A stretch of 64,000 nt of DNA from Calendula officinalis (taxonomy: Eukaryota > Streptophyta > Magnoliopsida > Asterales > Asteraceae): assembly GCA_963853835.1 (NCBI GenBank), contig OY970822.1, positions 89,137,135 through 89,201,134 of the forward strand. The letters run 5' to 3'. The notes beneath the pieces were generated by a model, which worked only from the letters and a program-made list of their open reading frames with translations, was not told the origin of the DNA and did not search any database. A program made the position numbers and the translations under genes. Below, one piece after another: positions 54,296 to 64,000 of the stretch; within the stretch, counting starts at the first letter, position 1, and every line of letters starts with the position of its first letter.

Positions 54296-55042
54296 TATTT
54301 TTATTCATTTAACAAGTATTTGGGGTAACGATTTAACGTATATATATATTGTAACAACTTTTTTTTTATTGTAAGCATATCTTATAAGATTTTATTATAA
54401 TAAAAATATATAGTTTTTAGTGCATAACTTAGTAACATAAGTTTTAGTTACACACAAAAAGTCGTTATATAGGGCAAATAATGATACTTTTTCCAAATTA
54501 TAATAAAAAAAAAAAATCAATTTTTATGCACAGACGTTTAAAGAATATATGGATAAAACTAAAAAATATATAGATGTACTCGCACTTAAAAAAAGGTGTG
54601 TTAATAAAATGTTAAAATACATTTACCCACAATTTGTGTTATTAAAGTTTTAGTTATATAAGACTGGTGCCAATAGTTGGTATCGGTTTCAACCGAAGAC
54701 ATCTCACTCTCTTCAGCCGATGGCATGCCTCGTCGATTGATGAGAGAATTCGGTTCCAGGAAGACATCGGTGAAGGAGCTGGGGTGGGGCCCAATGCAAT
54801 TTAATAGGGTATTTGGTATTTTGTGTGTGTGTATGGTGGGGCCCAAAAAACTAAAGAGATGAGGTATTGTTGGTATGTATATGTCAGTTTAATGTCGGTT
54901 GGAGTGTGAGCTGACGTGACGCTGATTTGGCAAAAACTGAATTGTCAGTTACAGTCACGATCGGGAGCGATCATAACTTTCACCCACAATTTTTTATGTG
55001 TAAAACACTTTTCAAATAGAAGTAAAAATATCCATCTTTACC
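54296..55042. other. Non-coding spacer
   Basis: AT-rich with no gene recognised. A more complex stretch at about 54660-54960 carries only short open frames with no family resemblance. Confidence 0.45.
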
Positions 55043-55047
55043 CTAAG

Positions 55048-55753
55048 GTGTTGTTTTGTTCCCGGAATATTTCTGATGGAATTTGAATCTAGGAAGGAAT
55101 TAGAAACCGTCAGAAATTAGAATCTAATTCCATACTTTGTTTGGTTGGCATGGAAGGAATTGAAATCTAATTCAATATTCTGTTTGCTTCACATGAATTA
55201 GAACTGAAATTATCTAAAATGATGAATGTACCCTTATTACTGGTAGACTGGTAGTGGTTGGTTGGTGATGGTGGGTGGTTGTGGTGGTGCTGGTGGTTCG
55301 TTGTGGTGGCGGTGGATGGTGGTGATGGTGTGTTGTGGTGGCGGCGATTGTGGTGGTGGTGGTGGCGGCGGTGTTGATGGCGGGTGGTGGTGGTGGTGGA
55401 GGAGGCGGCGGCGGGTGGTGGTGGTGGCGGTATAGGTGGTGGTGGTTGTGGTGGTGGCGGTGGGTGGTGGCGGTGGCGGTGGCGGTGGTGGTGGCAGTGG
55501 TGGTGGTGGTAGGTGGAGGTGGCGGCAGCGACGGTGGGTGGTGCTGGTGGTGATGGATGATGGTGGTTGTGGTGGTGGGTATAAAGCATATAAAGCTAAT
55601 TAAACATTCCATCTAATCTTGGAATTTAATTCCATCAACATTTGGATGGAATTGAGATCCCTTCATTTGGTGGAATTGAATTCTAATCCCTTAGATTCTA
55701 TTCATTTAGGAATCCAATTTCATCTGATTTTTTTTTCAGCGAACAAACAGCAC
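55048..55753. mobile_element. MITE with GTGYTGTTTTGTT ends and a GGT-rich minisatellite core
   Basis: Left end GTGTTGTTTTGTTCCCGGAA and the complement of the right end GTGCTGTTTGTTCGCTG form inverted repeats; flanks are CTAAG (55043-55047) and CTAAC (55754-55758). Inside lie ggaattgaattc-like repeats around a GGTGGTGGC-type minisatellite (55240-55580). It is the sister of 58318-59290 in opposite orientation. Superfamily is uncertain. Confidence 0.75.
55240..55580. repeat. GGT/GGC-rich minisatellite
   Basis: About 340 bp of ggtggtggtggcggcggtg-type units on the plus strand. It generates long apparent open frames rich in Gly/Val or in His/Pro/Thr in several frames, which are artefacts of the repeat. 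Confidence 0.9.
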
Positions 55754-55758
55754 CTAAC

Positions 55759-56635
55759 TTTAGTAAAAAAAAAAATCTTTTTATTTTTAGTCACATATTT
55801 CTGGATAGCAATAGATTTTTTTGGTGGAATTAATCTAAATATCTTTGTCAATGTATCTCCTTGCTACAAACAGAAGTTTGGAAAAAGAAATTATGGCAAA
55901 TTTTGCACTTAACAAAAAAAAAAAAAATAGAGTACTAAAAGCATAAATTTTTTAAATTATTACTAAATTTTCCTACTTCATACTCCTACTTATAAAATAA
56001 CTGAAATATAAAATCTACTAATTATCCATCACTAAATCATCTTTTGACTTGGACATTTGTATTGATTAAACGAATATAAATACATGTGAGTTAGGTCTAG
56101 AAACCAAACCAAACCGAAACAAATGATGAATTTTCAAAACCGAAACCGAACCGATTAAATGTTTTCGGTTTCGGTTGATTTTCGGTGCGGTTTGATTCTT
56201 TTCGCCAAATGTGTCCCTAAATATGAATATAAGTAGGAAGATTTTGTAAGAAATAATACCATCTCTTTAAGAATATAGGTAAGAATATAGGTTGTGGTGT
56301 CTCGTGGACTGTTTATGTTCCTATAAGTGGGGTGTCTCCAATCTGTTATTATATTAAATCTTTTTTATTGATAAAATTTATCAAATTTTCCATTCTCCTT
56401 TACCAAAAAAAACGTGCTTTTCAATTGAGTTGTTAAAAAATGGGTTCATATCTCACAAATAAATAATTAAAAATTTCACAATTTGACAAAAAAAAAAAAA
56501 CAATGAATAAACAAAATCAAAAAATATTATTCTAAAAAGAAAAGAAAAAAAACGCTTTCAAAATTGGCAAATTGTTTGGCGTTCGTTGCACATGTATTTA
56601 TCCACTGCGAACTCGATACAATCGCACACAATATC
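55759..56635 (+). other. Upstream region of P450 copy C
   Basis: AT-rich sequence with several A-runs, presumably the promoter and 5' leader of copy C. I cannot single out a convincing TATA box or other element. No other gene seen. Confidence 0.45.
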
Positions 56636-59600
56636 ATGATGCAAATTCTAGCACCAATTCTCCTTCTCGTCGTTTCATACATTTTCTGGACTGTTTACAG
56701 CAATCGGAAATTCGAAAAAAATCTTCCACCGGGAAGCTACGGATGGCCGTTCATCGGAGAATCTCTGGCACTGCTCCGAGCAGCTTGGGACGGAGTTCCG
56801 GAGCGATTCGTTCGCGAACGGATCGAGAAACACGGCAGTCCTCTGGCGTTCAAGACATCGTTGTTTGGCGACCGTATGGTGGTGCTGTGTGGTCCCGCCA
56901 GCAACAAGTTCCTGTTTGGGAACGAGAACAAGCTGGTGGCGGCGTGGTGGCCGACGCCGGTGAGGAAGCTTTTTGGCAGGTGTCTGATTACGATTCGTGG
57001 AGATGAAGCGAAGTGGATGAGGAAGATGCTGTTGTCTTATTTGGGTCCTGATGCTTTCGCTAGTCATTATGCTGTCACCATGGATGTTGTTACTCGTCGC
57101 CATATCGATATTCACTGGCGAGGTAATTATATTTTATTTTATGGCGGTAATAATACACCACAACTTTAAATAGATATATCATAACTACAACTATTGATTT
57201 AGGTGATTGTACAGTTAACTATAAAATTTAAACAACTAAGTTGTAGAAATTAAAAACTAAAAACTGTGGTGTGGTGCAAAAAATTCTCTTAATCTTATGA
57301 ATCAATTACCAAAATATACCAAAACTAAATTCTTTTACCCAAAACAACCCTTTTCAACTTCTTAGAATAAATCATACGACTTTGATTTTTCTTTTGTTGT
57401 GACTCCATAAAAATGTTGTCAAGTACGGTAACTGACGCCTGAATTTTTTTTCAATTGAAGGCTAATGGTCGAACAAAAGTACAACCGTCAATTCACGTCC
57501 AACGAAAATTTAACCTTCGGTCAAACAAATAGATATTCGTGGAAAACATTATAAGATAAAATTGTTTTACATTTTCACCAAAATAATTATATCTTTCAAA
57601 AAGTGAAAACTTGTCAAATTATTTATGAAATCACACGATTGCATGATCTGTTTTGGGAAGAAATGAAAGTAAGCCGATTTGAAAATGCTTCTAATTTTAT
57701 TGTTGATAAAATTCGATGAATTGCTTTGTTTTTTTTTTTTCCAAACGTGGTTCAGGTTATGTAGTGATATTCAAGAATGCATTATATTTCCTCTGTTTCA
57801 AAATAAGTGATACACTTTCCATTTTGGGGTGTTTCAAAATAAGTGATACACTTTGAAAACTTACCATATTTGGTAAAAGGTAGTGGGAACCACACCCATT
57901 AACTATCTTCTTTAATAAAGTGAAAAGACACATTTACTCTTAGTTTTACTTTTAAAAATCATTAAATCCACTTTAATCAATATATGTGGGACTCATCATC
58001 CACTAACTATCAAATTTAAGCTAATTAACCATCATTATTATATTTTGCCTCAAAAACCATGAACTCTAATTTGTATCACTTATTTTGAAACGGAGCAAGT
58101 ATATATCTTCCTCGAACCAATCTTGTTTTTTTTTTATAATTATCTTCACCTCCTTTTTTTATTTCTTAAGAAATACTCTCAAACAAATTTTTAACGCAAT
58201 AGTTTTTTTAAGGAATTCGATGAATTACTTGATAGAATAAATTTATAATAAATGCCACATGACCAATTGATATTGTGTATAGTTAATTGTGCCCTAGTTA
58301 AGAGTTCGGAATCCAAGGTGCTGTTTGGTTCGCTGGAATGTGATGGAATCTGATGGAATTGGAATCCAATTCCACCACATTCCAGTGTTTGGTTCAAAAA
58401 AAATGGAAGGAATTGAATTCCCAAATGATGGAAACATTCCACCAAATGAAGGAATCTCAATTCCATCCAAATGTTGATGGAATTGAATTCCAAGATTGGA
58501 TGAAATGTTGTTTTACCTTTATACCCTTTATACCATCACCACAACCACCATCATCCATCACCACCACCGCCACCTACCGCCGCTACCGCCACCACCACCT
58601 ACCGCCACCACCACGACGCCACCCACCGTCGCATCACCGCCACCCACTGCCGCCATCACCGCCACCCACCACCACCAACCGCCACCACCCACCACCACCG
58701 CCACCGCCACCTCTACCACCACCACCACCCCAGCCACCACTACAACCCGCCACCACCCACCCATACCGCCACCTCCAACCACCAACTCCATCGCCGCCTC
58801 TGCCACCACCACCACCCCAACCACCGCCACCACCGCCCCCACCCACCACCGCCCCCACCCACCGCCACCACCACCCACCCATACCGCCACCACCACTACC
58901 GCCACCACCCCCACCTCACCGCCACCACCATCTCACCACCACCCACCACCCACCCACCCATACCGCCGCCACCACCACCACAGCTGCCACAACCCACCAC
59001 CACCATTACCACCCACCCGCCGCCACCACAACCACCCACCAGCACCACCACCCACCGCCACCACAACCACCTACTACCACCAATTAACCACTACCAGCAA
59101 TAAGGGTAAATTAGTCATTTTATATTATTCAAATTCTAATTCATCTCAACCAAACAAAATATTGAATTGGATTCCAATTCCCTTTCATGCCAACCAAACA
59201 GAGTATGGAATTGGATTCCAATTCCTGAAGGATTCCAATTCCTACCCAGATTCCAATTCCATCATAAACATTCTGCGAACCAAACAGCACCCAAGTGTTG
59301 GTGTTAAACTGTTTATGGGTTGAGTTATATGAAAAAGCTATTTAGATCTATATTTTATGTCTACAAATAAACCTACACACTTAATTTTACATTTTTTAAC
59401 GCTGGTTAGTAGTTAAGGCCGAACGGTATGGGCAACATTGCGTGAGCGTGGTGCTGAGGTGGAGTGTTGCAACGGCGTGGAGGGAGGAACCAACACCGCC
59501 CCCACCACGGCGTGGGGGGGTTTCGTGCGGTAGAGTGGCCACGGGCACGACTCTTCACGGGCGTGGAGACCAGCTTTTTGATGATGATGAGGTATTAAAC

Positions 59601-61814
59601 CAGAATTTTGGGAGAGATCTTTACAAAAAAATAATAAAAATAAGACCATACCTGCGCAGGAAGATGAAGACGATGACGTTGGAGGCTGAATGAGGAGGTG
59701 AAGAAGACGAAGTAGGTTAAAATAAGTTTTTTGGGCTTTTTTATATTTTAAAATAAAATTCATTTGGGCTTTTATTTTCCAAAAAAATATCTTTTTGGGC
59801 TTAAGATTCTTAAAAATTTGCAACAATTTTAAAAAGTTCATAGAATTTTTTTAACAATTTATTATCAAAATAAATGTTATTTGTAAAAAAATTAAAAATG
59901 TTATTTATATATAAAAAAATAAATGGAAAATAAATGATGAGATGGAAAAAAATAATGTGGTGTGGTGTGGTGGGTATTTCCTGGATAAAGTGGTGTGGTG
60001 TGGTTGCTGAGGTGGCAGATGATGTAGCAGAAAAAATGGTGTGGTGGTGAGGCCCATACCCCATAGCCTAATAGTTTGAGTCCAGTAGTGAAATTTAAGC
60101 CGATAGTTTGCCTTCTTAAAAAATGTGCCGTAAGAAAATAAACCTCACCTCCTTTGTGAAAACCACTCAAAATTTCCACTTGTTATACGGAGTATTTCCT
60201 AGGTTGAGGTATTTGAAAAAAGCTATTTAGGTCTATAATTTATATTTACAAATAAACCTGCACATATACATACTTCTATTATTGATTATATCCGCATCTT
60301 AAATAGTTGAATTTTACTCGTGATATATACAAATCAAATGACGTCGGGTAGCTCAATTTGTAAATCTAAATTGTTAGCTTAAAATTCACAAGTAACAAGG
60401 ACCACGTGATAATGACATTCATTGCACTAATTCCGAATATTTCATAATCGTTCCACATGTATCTCATATAAATGTTTATGTATAATGGCGATGATATGCA
60501 TATGGAAACGGATAGCTAAATAGAATACGAATTTGAATCCAAATTCGAATATCATATTTACATGCCACTTTTTTTAGAATGTTTTTCGGATAAACGAGAC
60601 GCCACAAGTGTCTATACTCTATATTCCCATGAACCATAAACTATAGGGGTTGGGTTTGCCCTGTAAAAGAGCTCGAACCTGGGAGTGCTCGTTGAAATAT
60701 TGCGAGTAGGCTTCCGTTGATATTATTTGCCGTTTCCAAAAAAAAGTTACATAAGAACATTGGTGGGTCTATTAGCAACACCCACCACGATTGATCACAG
60801 GCTATAGTAGTGTATTCCTGAGGTATTCCCGTTATAATGGGCTTCCTGAGGTGCCGAGTTTTTCCCGTGATATACGCGACCTAATCGTTGTTGTTTCTGA
60901 ACTTTCTTCTGGGCTCATAAAGTTATCCAACCCGTAACCATGTTTCTATTTTTTGTGTTAATAAAATTGTTTATTTATTTATTAATGACCAACTCACTCA
61001 TTTGTTTTAACCACATGAAGGCAAGGAAGAGTTGAACGTATACAAAACCGTCAAAATATACGCCTTCGAGCTCGCCTGCCGTTTATTTCTGAGCCTCGAG
61101 GAGCCAAGCCACATAGCGAAACTTGCATCGCTATTTAACGTCTTCTTAAAAGGCGTCATCGAGTTACCCATCGATTTCCCAGGCACTCGGTTTTATAGCT
61201 CAAAAAAAGCAGCAGCAGCTATTAGGACTCAACTTACGACACTTATCAAAGCAAGAAAAGTGGCACTTGAACAAGGAAAGGCATCCTCTTCACAAGACCT
61301 CCTCTCACATTTGCTAACATCTCCCGACGAAAATGGAAAATATTTAACCGAATGGGAGATCGCAAATAATATCTTGTTACTACTCTTTGCCGGTCATGAC
61401 ACATCTACTGTTTCTATTACAATGCTCATGAAGAGAATCGGTGAACATCCTGATGTTTATGACAAGGTCTTGAAAGGTCAGTTATCCTTTAGATCTGGAT
61501 GATTCATGATTGAGATTAAACTGCATATTCAATTTACATAAAATGCATATTCGACTTAATTTCTTAAACTGCATATCTCGGTGAGGTAAATATTGTAAAA
61601 AGGGTTTATGTGCGCGTTGTTTCCAGAGCAAATAGAGATTCGTAACGCGAAAGAAGCAGGGGAAATGCTGAAATGGGATGACATACAGAAGATGAAATAC
61701 TCTTGGAATGTTGTATCCGAAGTCATGAGACTTAATGCACCCATCATGGGAGCCTTTAGAGAAGCGTTGGTCGATTTTGAGTACGCGGGCTATACCATTC
61801 CCAAAGGATGGAAG
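56636..61814 (+). CDS. Cytochrome P450 copy C (CYP716-like), exons 1-3; last exon not in window
   Basis: Exons 56636-57122, 61021-61476 and 61627-61814 join at GT/AG with phases 1, 1, 0 and no stop: about 377 codons. Start chosen at MMQILAPILLLVVSYIFW, a membrane anchor; an in-frame ATG at 56564 would add 24 non-P450 residues. Then come the hinge NLPPGSYGWPFIGE, C-helix region KWMRKMLLSYLGPDAF, I-helix oxygen-binding LFAGHDTST (exon 2), K-helix ExxR SEVMRLN (exon 3) and YAGYTIPKGWK with a GT donor at 61815. CYP716 enzymes sit on the ER and oxidise triterpenes with NADPH-P450 reductase; the substrate here is unknown. The heme exon (as at 193-386) is absent to the window end; intron 3 holds a Helitron-like end and a LINE, so it lies further right or is lost. 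Intron 1 is 3.9 kb of transposons. Confidence 0.88.
57787..58099. mobile_element. Stowaway-like MITE in intron 1 of P450 copy C
   Basis: 313 bp. The left TTTCCTCTGTTTCAAAATAA and the complement of the right end CTTGCTCCGTTTCAAAATAA form inverted repeats, flanked by TA (57785-57786 and 58100-58101). A second copy of gtttcaaaataagtgatacac lies just inside the left end (57832-57852). No coding. Confidence 0.82.
58318..59290. mobile_element. MITE with GTGCTGTTTGGTTCGC ends and a CCA-rich minisatellite core
   Basis: 973 bp with inverted termini (GTGCTGTTTGGTTCGC / GCGAACCAAACAGCAC) and perfect CCAAG flanks (58313-58317, 59291-59295). Subterminal parts are full of ggaattggaatccaattcc-like repeats and the core is a CCACCACCG minisatellite. 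Lies in intron 1 of copy C. Sister of 55048-55753, inverted. Confidence 0.85.
58530..59095. repeat. CCA/CCG-rich minisatellite
   Basis: About 560 bp of ccaccaccgccaccac-type units. Long open frames of Pro/Thr/His (plus strand) and Gly/Val/Trp (minus strand) come from the repeat and are not genes. Confidence 0.9.
59417..60068. mobile_element. Harbinger-derived MITE in intron 1 of P450 copy C
   Basis: 652 bp flanked by TAA (59414-59416 and 60069-60071). The complement of its right end, GGCTATGGGGTATGGGC, continues like the left end of the Harbinger element at 6333 for over 100 bp (e.g. cagcaaccacaccacaccac, ctttatccaggaaata). Its left end ggccgaacggtatgggc is GC-rich like the other Harbinger end. 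No ORF1 remains: a deletion derivative of that family. Confidence 0.82.
60590..60745 (+). mobile_element. Probable SINE in intron 1 of P450 copy C
   Basis: Contains a box B-like AGCTCGAACCTGGG (about 60670-60684) and ends tttgccgtttcc plus eight A (60727-60745). The same 3' tail (tttgccgtttcc plus A-run) ends the LINE at 62475 on the other strand. A clear box A and flanking duplication were not found, so the 5' end is approximate. Confidence 0.45.
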
Positions 61815-61948
61815 GTAACAAGTCGTATACATATATTTCTTTTAGTAAATTATACATAGCCATCTGAATTTAGATACAAATATAGACACATATATATATC
61901 CTTAGGTCGGGGAAACATTGTCAGGATTGGGTAACCATTGTTGTTGAA

Positions 61949-61985
61949 CGAGGATTATAATTTCCCGCGCGATGCTGCGGGGTTT
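61949..61985 (-). mobile_element. Helitron-like 3' terminus in intron 3 of P450 copy C
   Basis: On the minus strand: CCCCGCAGCATCGCGCGGG, a hairpin, then aaattataatCCTCG|TT. This closely parallels the Helitron end at 51767-51798 (CCCGCCGCATTGCGCGGG then ttttatCCTAG|T); the terminal CTAG is CTCG here. It starts exactly where intron homology with copy A (1-70) stops, so it marks a real insertion junction. The rest of the element would lie to the right. Confidence 0.6.
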
Positions 61986-62474
61986 AGAATATACACTTTA
62001 TTACGTTAAGATTTAGATTCAGATTAAGCATTATATTATTTTTCATTCACAAACAAAAAATAATGTCTATTTATACTACATACAAATATAAATTTTAAAA
62101 CTTCTTTTTAAAAGAAAATGAAAGAATTGATAAATACATAGAAGTATGTATTGTCAATAAATAAATAGAACTATGTAATATCTCAATTAGAATGGGTATA
62201 TCTCAATTAGAATGGGTATGTGAGTAAAGAGTTGTTGGGGTGGTGGCCCTACCAAGATGGTCAAATCATAAAAAAATAGGGAATAAATGAGTTGGATGGC
62301 GAAAAGAATTGAACCTTGGTGAAGACGAAGCAACACCTTTCAAGCAATTCCCTAAGGCACTTGGGCAACAACTTCTTTTGGTGAATGTTTCACTTAACTG
62401 GGATATATCATGAATATTAATTATTTTTTATGAACACTAAAACTCTACCATAAATGTATTATAAGAGGAATAAC
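61986..62474. other. Non-coding, presumably Helitron body or intron 3
   Basis: AT-rich with no gene recognised. A short tandem duplication atatctcaattagaatgggt occurs at about 62179-62218. Confidence 0.45.
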
Positions 62475-64000
62475 TTTTTTTGGAAACGGCAAATATATAT
62501 AAAAGAACCAACTTAGCAAGTAACTAAGAGGCAAAAGTACAAGAACATAGGGTTACAAAAGACTTATTTTTAAAAAGGAAAAATACACCAATCTGCCCAA
62601 TTACATACTACCTTGCTCCTATGTTTCACCCACAAGAAAGAAGTGGTAATGATGTCTCCCGCAGTAATTGTATACGCCTTTCGAACTTTGTTGAAGACCA
62701 CATCATTTCTTGCTTTCCAAATATGCCATAAAAAACATTGAATTATAGTGTTCAACACCTCTTTCTCCTTGTTACTGTTACCCCAACCTTCACCGAATAC
62801 AATTAGTTCAGTGATCGAATTAAATGAAGGAAGTGTAATGTTACACCATCTGAATATCCATGCAAGAGTTTGTATCGCAAAGGGGCACCGAAGGAATAAA
62901 TGCTCCACTGATTCTTCATCTATATTGCAAATTGGACAAGTAAGTGAACCAATATTTATACCTCTATTGTGTAAACTCCTAGCCACCGGAATACGATTCA
63001 ATCCTAAACGCCATACAAAACATTTAACCTTCAACGGGGCATAACTTGACCAAGGCATATTTATATATCCCATAGACGTGTATTTCTCGTCCAACCAACG
63101 TCTGATGTGGTGAACCGCAAACGACCCATCAGTAGATATGTTGCAGTGGATACGGTCAGCAGTGTCGTTAAGAATCGAGGAGCTGATGACGACCGATAGC
63201 TCAATGAGTTCAGCTGATGCATCGGGAGAAAGTGTACCCCGGGACCAGTTCCAATTGGGACCATTTGGACCAATCCGATCACATATGCGATATGATTTGA
63301 TCGATTCCAAGGAGTATAAGGTGGGAAATCTGAGTTGAAGTGGTATAGACCCCACCCATACATCTTTCAAAAATAGGAAGGTGTTCCCATCACCAATTTT
63401 TAATGAAAAAACACTGAAAAAGTCAAAGCCTATTTTTTTAATATCCACTTCCACTTTAGCAATATTATTCCATACACCAACCGAATTATAGTTCACCATC
63501 CGATTAATAGGTTTTTTCATCAGATTGTGTATTGCCATAATGACGTCCTTCCAAATGCTGTATTTTCCTTCACGGATTTTCCACCACCACTTAAGCAATA
63601 GAGCGTAGTTTTGGGCCCTTAAAGAACCGATACCAAGGCCACCGTTTTGTTTTGATGCCAAGACAGTGTTCCATGATACCCAATGTATTTTTTTTGTATC
63701 AACCGAGCCACCCCATAAAAATCTTCTCCGTATTTGTTCTAACTTTTCTATTATACAAACGGGTGCCTTGAACAGTGAGAAGTAATAAAGTGGAAGGCTA
63801 CTTAAGACCGATTTCGTTAATGTGAGCCTCCCGCCAAAAGATAAGTTCTTGGACTTCCATCCCGATAATTTAGCTTTGAACCGATCAATAACCGGCGTCC
63901 AATTCTTCTTCAGATTCATGTTTGCACCGACCGGGACACCAATGTAGATGAAAGGGAGTGTACCTGGGATGCATCTAAGGATTGACGCCCACATGTTGAG
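62475..64000 (-). mobile_element. L1-type LINE, 3' portion, running off the right edge
   Basis: Minus-strand LINE with its A-tail as a T-run at 62475-62481, a 3' UTR of about 90 bp, and an open ORF2 C-terminal part. Upstream domains lie beyond 64000. The open frame suggests it is much younger than the LINE at 25953. It probably lies in intron 3 of P450 copy C. Confidence 0.85.
62570..63994 (-). CDS. LINE ORF2, C-terminal part (RT thumb and zf-RVT)
   Basis: 474 codons open to the window edge (63994 is only the first ATG visible). Shows the post-palm RT region (PFIYIGVPVGANMNLKKNW, LSFGGRLTLTKSVLSSLPLY, RRRFLWGG), a connection region (WVGSIPLQLRFPTLY) and the zf-RVT domain: WSSYAPLKVKCFVWRLGLNR, then CPICNIDEESVEHLFLRCPF with C-x2-C...H...C. 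It ends WADWCIFPF. This is the reverse transcriptase/endonuclease protein used for target-primed reverse transcription. The FADD active site and the endonuclease are outside the window. Confidence 0.9.
   Translation of the reverse strand: MWASILRCIPGTLPFIYIGVPVGANMNLKKNWTPVIDRFKAKLSGWKSKNLSFGGRLTLTKSVLSSLPLYYFSLFKAPVCIIEKLEQIRRRFLWGGSVDTKKIHWVSWNTVLASKQNGGLGIGSLRAQNYALLLKWWWKIREGKYSIWKDVIMAIHNLMKKPINRMVNYNSVGVWNNIAKVEVDIKKIGFDFFSVFSLKIGDGNTFLFLKDVWVGSIPLQLRFPTLYSLESIKSYRICDRIGPNGPNWNWSRGTLSPDASAELIELSVVISSSILNDTADRIHCNISTDGSFAVHHIRRWLDEKYTSMGYINMPWSSYAPLKVKCFVWRLGLNRIPVARSLHNRGINIGSLTCPICNIDEESVEHLFLRCPFAIQTLAWIFRWCNITLPSFNSITELIVFGEGWGNSNKEKEVLNTIIQCFLWHIWKARNDVVFNKVRKAYTITAGDIITTSFLWVKHRSKVVCNWADWCIFPF

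Noticed and set aside
55167..55612. His/Pro/Thr-rich and Gly/Val-rich open frames
   Set aside because: Same artefact, in the GGT minisatellite of the MITE 55048-55753.
58353..59323. Long open frames rich in Pro/Thr/His (plus) and Gly/Val/Trp (minus)
   Set aside because: They fall in the CCA/CCG minisatellite of a MITE and are open in several frames because the repeat unit lacks stops. No domain is present.

Overview
This is nuclear DNA of a flowering plant, almost certainly a eudicot. Asteraceae or a near relative is my guess, from the style of the retroelements and the CYP716-type P450s; nothing in the window proves the family. The window is gene-poor, AT-rich and dominated by transposable elements. 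The only host genes I can support are three copies of one cytochrome P450 gene (CYP716-like; the family is known for oxidising triterpenes at the ER). All three lie on the + strand and look like a tandem array taken apart by transposons. Copy A enters from the left edge and has only its last exon here (193-5143), split by a full-length Ty1-copia element. Copy B (25749-32117) is a remnant of exons 3-4, split by a LINE and frameshifted. Copy C (56636-61814) has clean exons 1-3, but its heme-binding exon is not in the window.

Layout. 1-5143: copy A with the Copia element 387-5026, whose 160-bp LTRs are identical and whose 1412-codon ORF is open. 5.2-24.5 kb: a four-level nest. A Stowaway MITE (6296-24478, TA duplication) contains a Harbinger element (6333-24263, TTA), which contains a Ty3-gypsy element in its ORF1 gene (7676-23745, TTGTG), which contains a second, gag-only gypsy element in one of its LTRs (15959-23730, TTTCG). 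25.7-32.1 kb: P450 copy B, a degenerate LINE and a solo LTR inside that LINE. 33.9-36.1 kb: a hAT-like element split by a solo LTR flanked by CCCGG. 37.1-45.7 kb: a young gag-only LTR element with 3-kb LTRs. 46-51.8 kb: a foldback MITE, a tRNA-derived SINE, and two adjacent five-exon RPA/OB-fold genes, each with one premature TGA, ending at a Helitron 3' terminus. 52.9-55.8 kb: a hAT MITE, a Stowaway MITE and a MITE with a GGT-rich minisatellite. 56.6-61.8 kb: P450 copy C, whose first intron holds four more small elements. 61.9-64 kb: a Helitron-like terminus and a LINE running off the right edge.

How it fits together. The gypsy LTRs and solo LTRs share several sequence blocks, including a conserved small dyad (GAGAC, short loop, GTCTC), so they belong to one lineage (Tekay-like chromovirus by its C-terminal domain). 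LTR differences counted by eye agree with the physical nesting: about 20 in the outer gypsy pair, about 15 in the inner pair, 6 in the 3-kb pair and 0 in the Copia pair. All boundaries and counts were read by eye from this sequence; no alignment or database search was run.
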